Assembly: GCA_045577075.1 (NCBI GenBank)
Contig: JAZNHR010000052.1
Coordinates: 1-30,477 of the forward strand
DNA: 30,477 nucleotides
Origin: SIG447 sp045577075
GTDB lineage: Bacteria; Bacillota; Clostridia; UMGS1883; UMGS1540
Reading direction: 5' to 3'
Numbering within the stretch: position 1 is the stretch's first letter; every line of letters begins with the position of its first letter. Shown in pieces: positions 1 to 7,703 of the stretch. Below the pieces are notes generated by a model. The model saw only the letters and a program-made list of their open reading frames with translations, ran no database searches and was not told the DNA's origin. The position numbers and the translations under genes were made by a program.

Positions 1-15
1 AGCGAAACCGTTTAA
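1..15 (+). CDS. rpmC: C-terminal tail of ribosomal protein L29 (partial)
   Basis: The window opens with a reading frame Ser-Glu-Thr-Val followed by TAA. A strong ribosome binding site for rpsQ overlaps the end. In this gene order the gene just before rpsQ is almost always rpmC, so this is most simply the last four codons of L29. Only position and frame support the call, because the residues themselves are too few to be diagnostic. Confidence 0.5.
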   Translation, partial: SETV

Positions 16-32
16 TGAAAGGAGGAAGCGAA

Positions 33-290
33 ATGGCTGAAAGAAACACACGTAAGGTCAGAATTGGTATGGTTGTCAGCGACAAGATGGATAAGACCAT
101 TGTTGTTGCAATCGAAAACCATGTAAAGCATCCGCTTTATGGGAAAATTGTAAAAAGAACATATAAACTCAAGGCACATGATGCTGAGAATATATGTGGC
201 GTAGGGGATAAGGTAAAGGTTATGGAAACCAGACCCTTAAGCCGTGATAAACGTTGGAGATTAGTTGAGATTGTAGAAAAGGCGAGATAA
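33..290 (+). CDS. rpsQ: 30S ribosomal protein S17
   Basis: S17 is a primary 16S rRNA binding protein of the small subunit with an OB fold. The 85-residue product has the family hallmarks: an N-terminal VRIGMVVSDKMDKTIVV strand pair, the central HPLYGKIVKRT loop, and the C-terminal GDKVKVMETRPLSRDKRWRL block. An in-frame ATG lies 18 bases upstream at 15, but it overlaps the ribosome binding site GAAAGGAGG at 17-25. The ATG at 33 has normal spacing and gives the usual protein start, so I use it. It follows the rpmC stop and precedes rplN by 23 bases in the spc part of the cluster. Confidence 0.96.
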   Translation: MAERNTRKVRIGMVVSDKMDKTIVVAIENHVKHPLYGKIVKRTYKLKAHDAENICGVGDKVKVMETRPLSRDKRWRLVEIVEKAR

Positions 291-313
291 TCGCACGGAA
301 GGAGTGAGCGCAA

Positions 314-682
314 ATGATTCAACAGCAAACGCTGCTCAAGGTAGCCGACAATACGGGCGCGAAAGAACTCATGTGCATCCGTTGTTTGGGCGGCTCACTG
401 AAAAGATATGCAAACGTTGGAGACGTTATCGTAGCTTCGGTTAAAAAAGCAACGCCCGGCGGAGTTGTAAAGAAGGGTGATGTTGTTAAGGCCGTTGTTG
501 TTCGCAGTGTAAAAGGTCTCCGCAGACCCGATGGTAGCTATATCCGCTTTGATGAAAATGCGGCTGTTATCATTAAAGACGATAAAAACCCGAGAGGTAC
601 CCGTATCTTTGGGCCGGTTGCCCGTGAGCTCCGTGACAAGGACTATATGAAGATTATATCCTTGGCACCGGAAGTACTGTAA
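314..682 (+). CDS. rplN: 50S ribosomal protein L14
   Basis: L14 is a beta-barrel large-subunit protein at the subunit interface that helps form intersubunit bridges. The 122 residues are the standard bacterial length. They begin MIQQQTLLKVADNTGAKELM, which is the family signature, and contain the conserved RRPDGSYIRFDENAAVII stretch and RIFGPVARELR near the end. The start has GGAAGGAG at suitable distance. The stop is followed within 12 bases by rplX, and the rplX ribosome binding site AAGGAGG immediately follows the L14 stop. Confidence 0.97.
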   Translation: MIQQQTLLKVADNTGAKELMCIRCLGGSLKRYANVGDVIVASVKKATPGGVVKKGDVVKAVVVRSVKGLRRPDGSYIRFDENAAVIIKDDKNPRGTRIFGPVARELRDKDYMKIISLAPEVL

Positions 683-694
683 GGAGGTAGCAGC

Positions 695-1015
695 ATGAAA
701 ATGCATATCAAGAAAGATGACATGGTTAAAGTCATTGCCGGCGTAGACAAGAATAAGACCGGTAAAGTTTTAGAAGTGCTTCCTTCTGAGGGCAAGGTTA
801 TTGTGGAAGGCGTTGGTATGGTAACAAAGCATACCAAACCCCGCAAGCAGGGCGAAGTTGGCGGTCTCATTAAGAAAGAGGCTGCAATCGATGCTTCGAA
901 GGTAATGCACATCTGCACAAAGTGCCAGAAGCCGACCAGAATCGGCAGAAAAGTTTTAGAAGACGGTAAGAAGGTAAGAATTTGCAAACATTGCAATGAA
1001 ACCTTTAACGACTAG
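695..1015 (+). CDS. rplX: 50S ribosomal protein L24, with C-terminal Cys4 motif
   Basis: L24 starts assembly of the large subunit by binding the 5' domain of 23S rRNA. An N-terminal KOW motif (about residues 6-35, VKVIAGVDKNKTGKVLEV) identifies it, followed by the VEGVGMVTKHTKP segment typical of the family. The C-terminus carries two CxxC pairs (C74/C77 and C97/C100, flanking PTRIGRKVLEDGKKVRI). Some bacterial L24 proteins have this zinc-ribbon-like arrangement and others have lost it. The product is 106 aa. The ATG at 695 is preceded by AAGGAGG at good spacing. Confidence 0.96.
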   Translation: MKMHIKKDDMVKVIAGVDKNKTGKVLEVLPSEGKVIVEGVGMVTKHTKPRKQGEVGGLIKKEAAIDASKVMHICTKCQKPTRIGRKVLEDGKKVRICKHCNETFND

Positions 1016-1033
1016 TGAAAGGAGGGAATGCAA

Positions 1034-1576
1034 ATGTCCAGAATGCAGGTAAAGTATAAAGAAGAAGTAGCACCGGCACTGATGAGCAAGTTCTCTTACA
1101 AGAGCCCGATGCAAATCCCGCGCCTTGAAAAAGTCGTTATCAATATAGGTCTTGGTGAGGCAAAGGAAAATCCGAAAGCAATCGAAGCGGCATGCGGCGA
1201 TCTTGCAAAGATTACCGGCCAGAAGCCCGTTGTTACAAAGGCTAAGAAGTCCGTTGCAAACTTCAAGCTCAGACAGGGCATGAACATTGGTTGCAAAGTA
1301 ACGCTCAGAAGCGAAAAAATGTACGAGTTTGTAGATAGACTCTTCAATGTAGCGCTTCCCCGCGTTCGCGACTTCCGTGGTATCAACCCCAATTCCTTTG
1401 ACGGCCGCGGCAATTACACCATGGGCGTTAAGGAACAGTTGATTTTCCCGGAAATCGAATATGATAAAATAGATAAGGTAAGAGGCATGGATATCATTTT
1501 TGTTACCACTGCCAAAACCGACGAAGAAGCACGTGAGTTCTTAACACTTATGGGCGCTCCGTTTGCCAAAAACTGA
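1034..1576 (+). CDS. rplE: 50S ribosomal protein L5
   Basis: L5 binds 5S rRNA and contacts the central protuberance and P-site tRNA. The product shows the family core: RLEKVVINIGLGEAK, TGQKPVVTKAKKSVANFKLR, and LPRVRDFRGINPNSFDGRGN. Three in-frame ATGs lie close together (1028, 1034, 1043). The one at 1028 is one base after GGAGGG, too close to be used. The one at 1034 sits seven bases from it and gives 180 aa, the usual L5 length. The gene lies between rplX and rpsN as expected. Confidence 0.96.
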   Translation: MSRMQVKYKEEVAPALMSKFSYKSPMQIPRLEKVVINIGLGEAKENPKAIEAACGDLAKITGQKPVVTKAKKSVANFKLRQGMNIGCKVTLRSEKMYEFVDRLFNVALPRVRDFRGINPNSFDGRGNYTMGVKEQLIFPEIEYDKIDKVRGMDIIFVTTAKTDEEAREFLTLMGAPFAKN

Positions 1577-1593
1577 GGGGAGGGAACTGAAAA

Positions 1594-1779
1594 ATGGCAA
1601 AGAAATCCATGATTTTAAAGCAGCAGCGTACACCGAAATACAGCACAAGAGCATATTCTCGGTGCAAAATCTGCGGCAGACCCCACGCATACCTGAGAAA
1701 GTTCGGCATTTGCCGTATTTGCTTCAGGGAATTGGCATACAAAGGGCAGATTCCCGGTGTAAAGAAGGCAAGTTGGTAA
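1594..1779 (+). CDS. rpsN: 30S ribosomal protein S14, zinc-binding (type Z)
   Basis: S14 is a late-assembling small-subunit head protein. At 61 aa this is the short zinc-dependent form, with two CxxC knuckles at C24/C27 (CKICGRPH) and C40/C43 (CRICFRE) and the invariant GQIPGVKKASW C-terminus. Zinc-free S14 proteins are longer and lack these cysteines, so cells with only this form depend on zinc for S14. An overlapping longer frame starting at 1563 is a shadow. The start is preceded by GAGGGGAGGG. Confidence 0.96.
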   Translation: MAKKSMILKQQRTPKYSTRAYSRCKICGRPHAYLRKFGICRICFRELAYKGQIPGVKKASW

Positions 1780-1808
1780 TTTAAAGCTACGGAAAAGGAG
1801 GTAGTACC

Positions 1809-2207
1809 ATGCAGTTGACAGATCCCATTGCTGATATGCTTACTCGTATCAGAAATGCAAATTCCGCACGGCATGAAACAGTTGATATTCCTGCTTCCAA
1901 CATGAAGAAGGCTATTGCAGCTATCTTAAACGAAGAAGGGTATATCAAAGGATATCAGATTATAGATGATGAAAAGCAGGGCATTATCCGCATCACACTG
2001 AAGTACGGTGCAAACAAGGAGCGTGTTCTGTCCGGTCTTATCAGAATTTCCAAGCCCGGTCTGCGTGTATACGCAGGTCACGACGAGATTCCCCGTGTAC
2101 TGAAGGGTCTCGGTATTGCGATTGTTTCCACTTCTAAAGGCATCATGACCGATAAGAAGGCACGCGCAATGCACGTTGGCGGCGAAGTTCTGGCATTTAT
2201 TTGGTAA
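1809..2207 (+). CDS. rpsH: 30S ribosomal protein S8
   Basis: S8 binds helix 21 of 16S rRNA and in several bacteria also represses its own operon by binding a mimic of that helix in the spc mRNA. The 132-residue product starts with the family signature DPIADMLTRIRNA and ends with STSKGIMTDKKARAMHVGGE and a Trp terminus, as is usual. AAGGAGG lies directly upstream of the ATG. I did not find a convincing S8-binding mRNA mimic near rplE, so autoregulation here is only possible by analogy. Confidence 0.97.
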   Translation: MQLTDPIADMLTRIRNANSARHETVDIPASNMKKAIAAILNEEGYIKGYQIIDDEKQGIIRITLKYGANKERVLSGLIRISKPGLRVYAGHDEIPRVLKGLGIAIVSTSKGIMTDKKARAMHVGGEVLAFIW

Positions 2208-2232
2208 TTTTAAGAAATGGTGGTGAGACGCA

Positions 2233-2781
2233 ATGTCAAGAATAGGTAGAATGCCTATTGCTGTACCGGCAGGCGTTGATGTAAAAATCGGTGCTAACAA
2301 TGACGTTACAGTAAAAGGCCCTAAAGGGACACTCAACCAGCAGCTTCATCCGGAAATGAAAATTGAGATGAAGGATGGCGTGATTGAAATCATTCGTCCC
2401 TCTGAGCAAAAGAAACATAAAGCACTGCACGGCCTCACACGTTCGCTTCTTGCAAACATGGTAACCGGCGTTTCTGAAGGTTTCCAGAAGGAACTGGAAA
2501 TCAATGGTGTTGGTTACAGAGCACAGATGCAGGGCAAGAAACTCGTTCTGAACCTGGGTTATTCTCACCCGGTAGAATTCGACGAGATTCCGGGCATTGA
2601 AATTGAAGTACCTGCCCCCAACAAGATTATTGTTAAGGGTGCTGATAATCAGCTGGTAGGTCATGTAGCGGCGATTATCCGCGAAAAGAGATTGCCGGAA
2701 CCCTATAAGGGCAAGGGTATCAAGTATGTAACCGAACATATCCGCCGCAAGGAGGGTAAGGCCGGTAAAGGCAAAGGTTGA
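2233..2781 (+). CDS. rplF: 50S ribosomal protein L6
   Basis: L6 sits near the factor-binding centre of the large subunit, by the sarcin-ricin loop. The 182-aa product has the two tandem L6 folds. The first begins MSRIGRMPIAVPAGVDV and ends around residue 80. The second contains the diagnostic LPEPYKGKGIKYVTEHIRRK motif near the C-terminus, which ends in a basic Gly/Lys tail. It starts at ATG 2233 after a GGTGGTGAG-type site, weaker than its neighbours. A long minus-strand frame opposite L6 and L18 is antisense noise. Confidence 0.97.
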   Translation: MSRIGRMPIAVPAGVDVKIGANNDVTVKGPKGTLNQQLHPEMKIEMKDGVIEIIRPSEQKKHKALHGLTRSLLANMVTGVSEGFQKELEINGVGYRAQMQGKKLVLNLGYSHPVEFDEIPGIEIEVPAPNKIIVKGADNQLVGHVAAIIREKRLPEPYKGKGIKYVTEHIRRKEGKAGKGKG

Positions 2782-2799
2782 TGAGAGGAGCAGTAAGAG

Positions 2800-3159
2800 A
2801 TGATTAATAAAGCATCTAGCAATAAGGCGAGAATCAAACGCCACGGCCGCATCCGCAAGAACATTGTCGGCACATGCGAACGTCCCCGTTTGAACGTTTT
2901 TCGCAGCGCAAATAACATCTACGCACAGATCATCGACGATGAAAAGGGCGTAACGCTGGCCGCTGCCTCTTCCTTGGACAAGGATTTCCAGGGTTACGGT
3001 GGTAACGCCGATGCTGCACGCGAAGTTGGTAAAATGGTAGCAAAAGCAGCACTGGATAAGGGCATTAAGACGGTTGTATTTGACCGTGGCGGTTATATTT
3101 ACCATGGACGTGTCGCAGCGCTTGCAGAAGGCGCTCGCGAAGGCGGTCTGGAATTTTAA
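2800..3159 (+). CDS. rplR: 50S ribosomal protein L18
   Basis: L18 binds 5S rRNA with L5 and anchors it in the central protuberance. The 119 residues include a basic N-terminal tail (KARIKRHGRIRKNI), the RPRLNVFRSANNIYAQIIDD strand region, and the C-terminal VFDRGGYIYHGRVAALAEGA block that defines the family. The start has GAGAGGAG upstream. Fourteen bases separate its stop from the rpsE start, and the rpsE ribosome binding site lies in that gap. Confidence 0.97.
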   Translation: MINKASSNKARIKRHGRIRKNIVGTCERPRLNVFRSANNIYAQIIDDEKGVTLAAASSLDKDFQGYGGNADAAREVGKMVAKAALDKGIKTVVFDRGGYIYHGRVAALAEGAREGGLEF

Positions 3160-3173
3160 GAAGGAGGGATATC

Positions 3174-3671
3174 ATGGCAAACAGAATCGATCCCACAGAA
3201 TTAGATATTAAAGAAAAAGTAGTTTGCCTTAACCGTGTTGCAAAGGTTGTTAAGGGCGGTAGAAATTTCCGCTTTACAGCTTTGGTAGTTGTCGGCGATG
3301 AAAATGGTCACGTTGGCAGCGGTCTTGGCAAAGCAGCTGAAATCCCGGATGCAATCCGCAAGGGTATTGAAGATGCGAAGAAGAACATGATTTCGGTTCC
3401 GCTGGTTGATGGCACTGTTCCCCACGAAATCGTTGGTGAATGTGGCGCAGGTCGAGTTCTCATTAAGCCTGCCGTAGAAGGTACTGGTGTTATCGCAGGC
3501 GGCGGCGTTCGTGCAGTTATGGAACTTGCAGGTGTTAAGAACGTACGTACCAAATCCCTTCGCAGCAACAATCCGAAGAATGTTGTAGATGCAACGATTG
3601 CGGGTCTTAAAAATTTAAAGAATGCCGCTGACGTGGCACGTCTTCGTGGCAAGACAGTGGAAGAACTGTAA
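3174..3671 (+). CDS. rpsE: 30S ribosomal protein S5
   Basis: S5 shapes the mRNA entry region and decoding fidelity, and is the classical target of spectinomycin-resistance changes. The 165-aa product has the double-stranded RNA-binding N-terminal domain (VVCLNRVAKVVKGGRNFRFT) and the C-terminal domain with the GTGVIAGGGVRAVMELAGV and RSNNPKNVV motifs. The loop affected in spectinomycin-resistant strains (KVVKGGR) is intact, so nothing here suggests resistance. AAGGAGGG precedes the ATG. Confidence 0.97.
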   Translation: MANRIDPTELDIKEKVVCLNRVAKVVKGGRNFRFTALVVVGDENGHVGSGLGKAAEIPDAIRKGIEDAKKNMISVPLVDGTVPHEIVGECGAGRVLIKPAVEGTGVIAGGGVRAVMELAGVKNVRTKSLRSNNPKNVVDATIAGLKNLKNAADVARLRGKTVEEL

Positions 3672-3688
3672 GTAAAGGAGGGTTTGCA

Positions 3689-3868
3689 TTGGCTAAACTC
3701 AAGGTTACCCTGAAAAAGAGTGTTATCGGTTGCAAGAAGGATCAGATTGCAACAGTAGAAGCACTTGGTCTTAAAAAAATTCGCGATGTGAAAGAACATG
3801 CGGATACGCCTCAGATTCGAGGAATGATCAATAAAGTTTCTCACTTATTGATGGTTGAAGAAGCATAA
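3689..3868 (+). CDS. rpmD: 50S ribosomal protein L30 (TTG start)
   Basis: L30 is a small large-subunit protein, here 59 aa, translated from a TTG start (reads Leu-Ala-Lys-Leu-Lys, initiated as Met). AAAGGAGGG lies eight bases upstream of the TTG. The product has the family signature LKVTLKKSVIGCKKDQ followed by ALGLKKIRDVKEHADTPQIR and a short C-terminal helix. It lies between rpsE and rplO, the normal place in bacteria that keep L30. Too short for most ORF cut-offs, it was read directly from the sequence. Confidence 0.95.
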   Translation: MAKLKVTLKKSVIGCKKDQIATVEALGLKKIRDVKEHADTPQIRGMINKVSHLLMVEEA

Positions 3869-3888
3869 AAAGAAGGAGGTGTAGTAAT

Positions 3889-4329
3889 ATGAAGCTGTAC
3901 GAACTGAGTCCCGCACCGGGAAGCAAAACGGAAGGTAAGCGTAAAGGCAGAGGTGCCTGTACCGGTAACGGTAAAACAGCAGGCAGAGGTCATAAGGGCC
4001 AGAATGCCAGAAGCGGCGGCGGCGTACGTCCCGGTTTTGAAGGCGGCCAGATGCCTTTGTACAGACGTTTGCCGAAAAGAGGCTTTACAAACATATTTGC
4101 AAAGCAGTATGTTTCAATAAATGTTGCTGAACTGAATAAGTTCGAGGATGGTGCAGAGGTTACGGCCGCAGCACTGTGCGAAAAGAAAATCATCAGCAAG
4201 GCAAAGGATGGCGTTGTTATCCTGGGCCGTGGCGAGCTTACAAAGAAGCTCACTGTAAAGGCAGCACGGTTCTCTAAGACCGCTGCTGAAAAAATCGAAG
4301 CAGCAGGCGGGAAGGCAGAGGTGATTTAA
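3889..4329 (+). CDS. rplO: 50S ribosomal protein L15
   Basis: L15 is a late-assembly large-subunit protein with a long basic extension that threads through 23S rRNA. The 146-aa product begins MKLYELSPAPGSKTEGKRKG and has the Gly/Arg-rich KTAGRGHKGQNARSGGG extension, GFEGGQMPLYRRLPKRGF, and the C-terminal globular domain (residues about 80-146). AGAAGGAGGTG precedes the ATG. Its stop codon abuts the GTG start of secY, and the secY ribosome binding site (AGAGGTG) is inside the L15 coding region, so the two are probably translationally coupled. Confidence 0.97.
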   Translation: MKLYELSPAPGSKTEGKRKGRGACTGNGKTAGRGHKGQNARSGGGVRPGFEGGQMPLYRRLPKRGFTNIFAKQYVSINVAELNKFEDGAEVTAAALCEKKIISKAKDGVVILGRGELTKKLTVKAARFSKTAAEKIEAAGGKAEVI

Positions 4330-5616
4330 GTGTTTAAGATTCTGAAGAACGCTTGGGGGATTCCTGAGCTCCGCAAGAAAATGCTTTACACGTTATTACT
4401 TCTGGTCGTATTCCGTTTCGGTTCCGTTATTCCGGTACCGTGGCTTCGTGCCGATGCACTGGCATCTTGGGTGCAGGCAGGCGGGAACACAATCTTCAAT
4501 ATTATGGATATGTTCTCCGGCGGCGCTTTCAGCCAGGCAACCATTTTTGCCATGGGTATTTCGCCCTACATTAACGCTTCCATTATTATGCAGCTCTTAA
4601 CCGTTGCCATCCCGGCACTGGAAAGACTGAGCAAGGAAGGGGAAGAAGGCAGAAAGAAGATTTCCAAAATCACAAGATATGTAACTGTCGTTTTGGCATT
4701 TGTACAGGCTGCAGGTCTTTATATCGGCCTTAGTAGCGCAGGTGCAGTTACCAATCCCGGCACATTTACATTCTTCGTAATCGTGCTGAGCTTTACCGCA
4801 GGTACCGCATTCCTCATGTGGCTGGGTGAAGAAATCACGGAAAAAGGTATTGGAAACGGCATTTCGATGATTATTTTCGCCGGTATCGTTTCTCGTATCC
4901 CCCATATGGCAATGAGCGTATGGCAGACTTTTACAGGCGGCGATTCGAAAAACTACCTGGCAGTGCTCCTGATTTTAGTCTTTGCGATTCTGGTTATCGG
5001 TCTTGTTGTTCTCTTCAATAACGGTGAGAGAAGAATTCCGGTACAGTATGCAAAGCGTGTCGTCGGCAGAAAGATGTACGGCGGCCAGAGCACACACATT
5101 CCGATTAAAGTTACCATGGCAGGGGTTATGCCGATTATCTTCGCGATGAGCCTTCTGGCTTTCCCGAGCACAATCGTGTCCCTGATTAACCCCAACCCCA
5201 CCGGCGGTTTTGGACTTTGGGTATTGAAGTTCTTTAACCAGTCCAATCCGTGGTATGCTGTAATTTATTTCGTTCTTATCGTAGCGTTCACATATTTCTA
5301 TACGGCGATTTCCTTCAGCCCCATTGAAATTGCGAACAATATGAAGAAGAACGGCGGCTTCATTCCGGGTATTCGTCCCGGCAAGCCGACCAGCGACTTT
5401 ATTTCCAAGGTATCTTCCCGCATTACTCTTGTTGGTGCATTCTTCCTGGGCTTTATTGCAATTCTGCCTATCGTGCTTGCAATTATTGACTCGAAGCTGT
5501 CCAGCATCAGTATCGGCGGTACCTCTATTCTGATCGTTGTTGGTGTTGCACTGGAAACAGTAAAGCAGATGGAATCCCAGATGCTGATGCGTCACTACAA
5601 AGGATTTTTAGAATAA
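4330..5616 (+). CDS. secY: Preprotein translocase subunit SecY (GTG start)
   Basis: SecY is the protein-conducting channel of the general secretion pathway in the cytoplasmic membrane, working with SecE, SecG and SecA. The 428-aa product has the ten membrane segments of the family. Conserved motifs include FRFGSVIPVPWL at the first segment, FAMGISPYINASIIMQLL near the plug region, LGEEITEKGIGNGISMIIFAG, and the cytosolic loop RRIPVQYAKRVVGRKMYGGQ. It starts at GTG, directly after the TAA of rplO with no spacer. Placing secY next to adk and map is typical of Bacillota. Confidence 0.97.
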   Translation: MFKILKNAWGIPELRKKMLYTLLLLVVFRFGSVIPVPWLRADALASWVQAGGNTIFNIMDMFSGGAFSQATIFAMGISPYINASIIMQLLTVAIPALERLSKEGEEGRKKISKITRYVTVVLAFVQAAGLYIGLSSAGAVTNPGTFTFFVIVLSFTAGTAFLMWLGEEITEKGIGNGISMIIFAGIVSRIPHMAMSVWQTFTGGDSKNYLAVLLILVFAILVIGLVVLFNNGERRIPVQYAKRVVGRKMYGGQSTHIPIKVTMAGVMPIIFAMSLLAFPSTIVSLINPNPTGGFGLWVLKFFNQSNPWYAVIYFVLIVAFTYFYTAISFSPIEIANNMKKNGGFIPGIRPGKPTSDFISKVSSRITLVGAFFLGFIAILPIVLAIIDSKLSSISIGGTSILIVVGVALETVKQMESQMLMRHYKGFLE

Positions 5617-5634
5617 GAGTAGGAAGTGGTTGCG

Positions 5635-6270
5635 ATGAAAATAATTTTATTGGGACCGCCGGGAGCCGGCAAAGGCACACAGGCGGAAATCCTTGCCACG
5701 CGGTATGATATTCCCACGATTTCTACAGGAAACATGATTCGTGCAGAAATCCGGGAAGGCACACCGCTTGGACAGAAAACAAAACAGTATATTGACGAAG
5801 GTCAGCTCGTTCCTGACGAAATCATCATGGCGATTGTTGAATCGCGACTGGCAAAGCCGGACTGCGAAAAGGGTTTCATTCTGGATGGTATTCCGAGAAC
5901 GATTCCCCAGGCACAGGCGCTGGATGAAATGGACCTTGGCGACTATATTGTTTTAAACATCTCGGTAGGTGATGAAGAAATCCTCAGTCGTCTCGGCGGC
6001 AGACGGGTTTGCGGCAAATGTGGCGCAACCTATCATGTTACCTTTAATCCGCCGGCGGTGGAAGGCAAGTGCAACGCATGTGGCGATGCCTTGATGATCC
6101 GCCCGGATGACGCGCAGGAAACGATAAAGAAGCGCCTGGATGTGTACCATACACAGACAGAGCCGCTGATTGCCTACTATGAGAAAGCCGGAAAGCTCAT
6201 TAACATTTTGAGCGAAGGTAGTGTCGAAGACACCACAATGGCGATACAGACAGCACTTGAGGTGAAATAA
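5635..6270 (+). CDS. adk: Adenylate kinase, zinc-lid type
   Basis: Adk interconverts ATP + AMP with two ADP in the cytosol. The 211-aa product has the P-loop GPPGAGKGT (residues 7-15), the AMP-binding region STGNMIR and DGIPRT (84-89), and a long LID domain with C126/C129 and C146/C149, the zinc-binding form common in Gram-positives. The usual DGFPRT motif reads DGIPRT here, and the STGDM motif reads STGNM. Both look like lineage variation, not damage. A frame from GTG 5626 is open, but ATG 5635 fits the family start and the ribosome binding site. Its stop abuts the map start. Confidence 0.96.
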   Translation: MKIILLGPPGAGKGTQAEILATRYDIPTISTGNMIRAEIREGTPLGQKTKQYIDEGQLVPDEIIMAIVESRLAKPDCEKGFILDGIPRTIPQAQALDEMDLGDYIVLNISVGDEEILSRLGGRRVCGKCGATYHVTFNPPAVEGKCNACGDALMIRPDDAQETIKKRLDVYHTQTEPLIAYYEKAGKLINILSEGSVEDTTMAIQTALEVK

Positions 6271-7035
6271 ATGATTTGGGTAAAGGACAGTCATGAAATT
6301 GAGGCCATGCGACAAAGCGGACGCCTTACAGATGCACTTCTAACGTATTTGGAAAAACAGATTCAGCCCGGCATCTCCACATTGGAGCTTGACGAAATGG
6401 CAGAGCTGTATATCAACAAAAACGGTGGAAAGGCTGCCTTTAAAAACTATCGAGGATTCCCCAAATCGATTTGTACTTCAGTTAATTCTGTCGTCGTTCA
6501 TGGAATACCGGGAAACCAAACATTGCATGAGGGAGACATTATCAGCATCGATGTAGGCATTTGTCTCGACGGATACTACAGCGATGCTGCCCGTACCTTC
6601 CCGGTCGGTAAAATCAGCGACGAAGCCCAAAAGCTGATTGACACCGCGAAGGCGTGCTTCTTTGCAGGTCTTAGCAAAGCTTTAGACGGAAATCGTGTTG
6701 GCGACATTTCCGCCGCCGTTCAGAGCGTTGCAGAGGCAGAGAATTACGGCATTGTACGGGAGCTTGTCGGTCATGGCGTGGGCCGTGCCTTGCATGAGGA
6801 TCCGGACGTTCCGAATTTCGGAACAGCCGGACGCGGCGTCCGATTGCGTAAGGGCATGACACTTGCCATTGAACCCATGATATGTGCCGGTTCCCATAGA
6901 GTAGAAGTTATGGATGACGGCTGGACTATTAAAACATGTGACGGCTCACTCGCCGCACATTACGAAAACACTGTGGCCATAACCGATAACGAGGCTGAGA
7001 TTCTGACAATCAGTCCGAGAAAATTGCAGAGGTGA
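6271..7035 (+). CDS. map: Methionine aminopeptidase type I
   Basis: MetAP removes the initiator methionine from nascent proteins. The 254-aa product has all five metal ligands of the pita-bread fold (D94, D105, H168, E201, E232) and the substrate histidine H77, in the contexts VHGIPGN, SIDVGICLDGYYSDAARTF, LVGHGVGRALHEDP, LAIEPMI and YENTVAIT. No N-terminal SH3-binding zinc extension is present, so it is the short type Ia/b form. ATG directly follows the adk TAA (AATAAATG), implying coupled translation. Confidence 0.96.
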   Translation: MIWVKDSHEIEAMRQSGRLTDALLTYLEKQIQPGISTLELDEMAELYINKNGGKAAFKNYRGFPKSICTSVNSVVVHGIPGNQTLHEGDIISIDVGICLDGYYSDAARTFPVGKISDEAQKLIDTAKACFFAGLSKALDGNRVGDISAAVQSVAEAENYGIVRELVGHGVGRALHEDPDVPNFGTAGRGVRLRKGMTLAIEPMICAGSHRVEVMDDGWTIKTCDGSLAAHYENTVAITDNEAEILTISPRKLQR

Positions 7036-7041
7036 TTTATT

Positions 7042-7320
7042 TTGGATATTGACGCGGGCAGTTTAGTCTATGCGATTGCCGGCAGAGATAAAGGCGGAGT
7101 GTTTGTGGTTATGCATCTTTCAGGGCCATACTGCTATCTTGCAAACGGGAAAAGCCGGAAAACGGATGCCCCGAAAATGAAGAAGCTTAAACACGTCAAA
7201 CCCACAGGGGTTTTGGCACAAGCCTTGAAAGAGAAAATTGCACTCGGGGAACGCCCTACGAATTCCGAAGTACGGAAAGCGATTAGAGCGTATCTTGAGG
7301 AAACCAATCAGTCGAGCTGA
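7042..7320 (+). CDS. KOW-domain RNA-binding protein (L14e/L6e-like), TTG start
   Basis: A 92-aa protein with an N-terminal KOW-like SH3 barrel (about residues 6-55: GSLVYAIAGRDKGGVFVV, then YLANGKSRKTDAPKMKKLKHV). This resembles the small L14e/L6e/L27e-like RNA-binding proteins found between map and infA in many Clostridia. The role is thought to be ribosome-associated but is not firmly established. It starts with TTG at 7042, preceded by GAGGTGATT, and map ends only six bases upstream. The C-terminal third is helical and charged (EVRKAIRAYLEETNQSS). Confidence 0.88.
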   Translation: MDIDAGSLVYAIAGRDKGGVFVVMHLSGPYCYLANGKSRKTDAPKMKKLKHVKPTGVLAQALKEKIALGERPTNSEVRKAIRAYLEETNQSS

Positions 7321-7336
7321 GAAGGAGGTTACTAAC

Positions 7337-7555
7337 TTGGCAAAGGACGATGTACTGGAAATGGAGGGTACGGTTTTAGAATCGTTACCTAACGCGATGT
7401 TTCAGGTGGAGCTACAAAACGGTCATCAAATACTCGCACATATATCGGGAAAGCTGCGGATGAATTTCATCAGAATTCTTCCCGGCGATAAGGTGACAGT
7501 GGAATTATCCCCCTACGATTTAACGAAGGGTCGGATAACATGGAGAGCAAAGTAA
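7337..7555 (+). CDS. infA: Translation initiation factor IF-1 (TTG start)
   Basis: IF-1 binds the 30S A site during initiation. The 72-aa OB-fold product reads AKDDVLEMEGTVLESLPNAM at its start and includes FQVELQNGHQILAHISGKLR and FIRILPGDKVTVELSPYDLT, all family signatures. The start is TTG at 7337, seven bases after GAAGGAGGTT. A longer frame from an upstream ATG at 7238 overlaps the KOW gene and is rejected. It follows the KOW gene and precedes rpmJ, the standard order. Confidence 0.96.
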   Translation: MAKDDVLEMEGTVLESLPNAMFQVELQNGHQILAHISGKLRMNFIRILPGDKVTVELSPYDLTKGRITWRAK

Positions 7556-7571
7556 TAGAGGAGGTATCGAT

Positions 7572-7685
7572 ATGAAGGTCAGACCCTCAGTAAAACAGAT
7601 TTGTGAAAAATGCAAGATTATCAAGAGAAAAGGTAAAGTTATGGTAATCTGCGAAAATCCGAAGCATAAGCAAAAACAAGGTTAA
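7572..7685 (+). CDS. rpmJ: 50S ribosomal protein L36, zinc-binding
   Basis: L36 is the smallest large-subunit protein, a zinc ribbon. The 37-aa product read directly from the sequence is MKVRPSVKQICEKCKIIKRK and onward, with zinc ligands C11, C14, C27 and H32 all present, so it is the zinc-containing form. AGAGGAGG precedes the ATG. It lies between infA and rpsM, its conserved place at the start of the alpha part of the cluster. It is too short for usual ORF cut-offs. Confidence 0.96.
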   Translation: MKVRPSVKQICEKCKIIKRKGKVMVICENPKHKQKQG

Positions 7686-7703
7686 GAAATAGGAGGTGTA
7701 AGT

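Noticed and set aside
2236..3105. Long minus-strand frame (289 codons) opposite rplF and rplR
   Set aside because: It lies wholly antisense to two certain ribosomal protein genes, has low-complexity composition, and no ribosome binding site or family.
3174..3671. Spectinomycin-resistance change in S5
   Set aside because: The relevant loop KVVKGGR has the normal residues.
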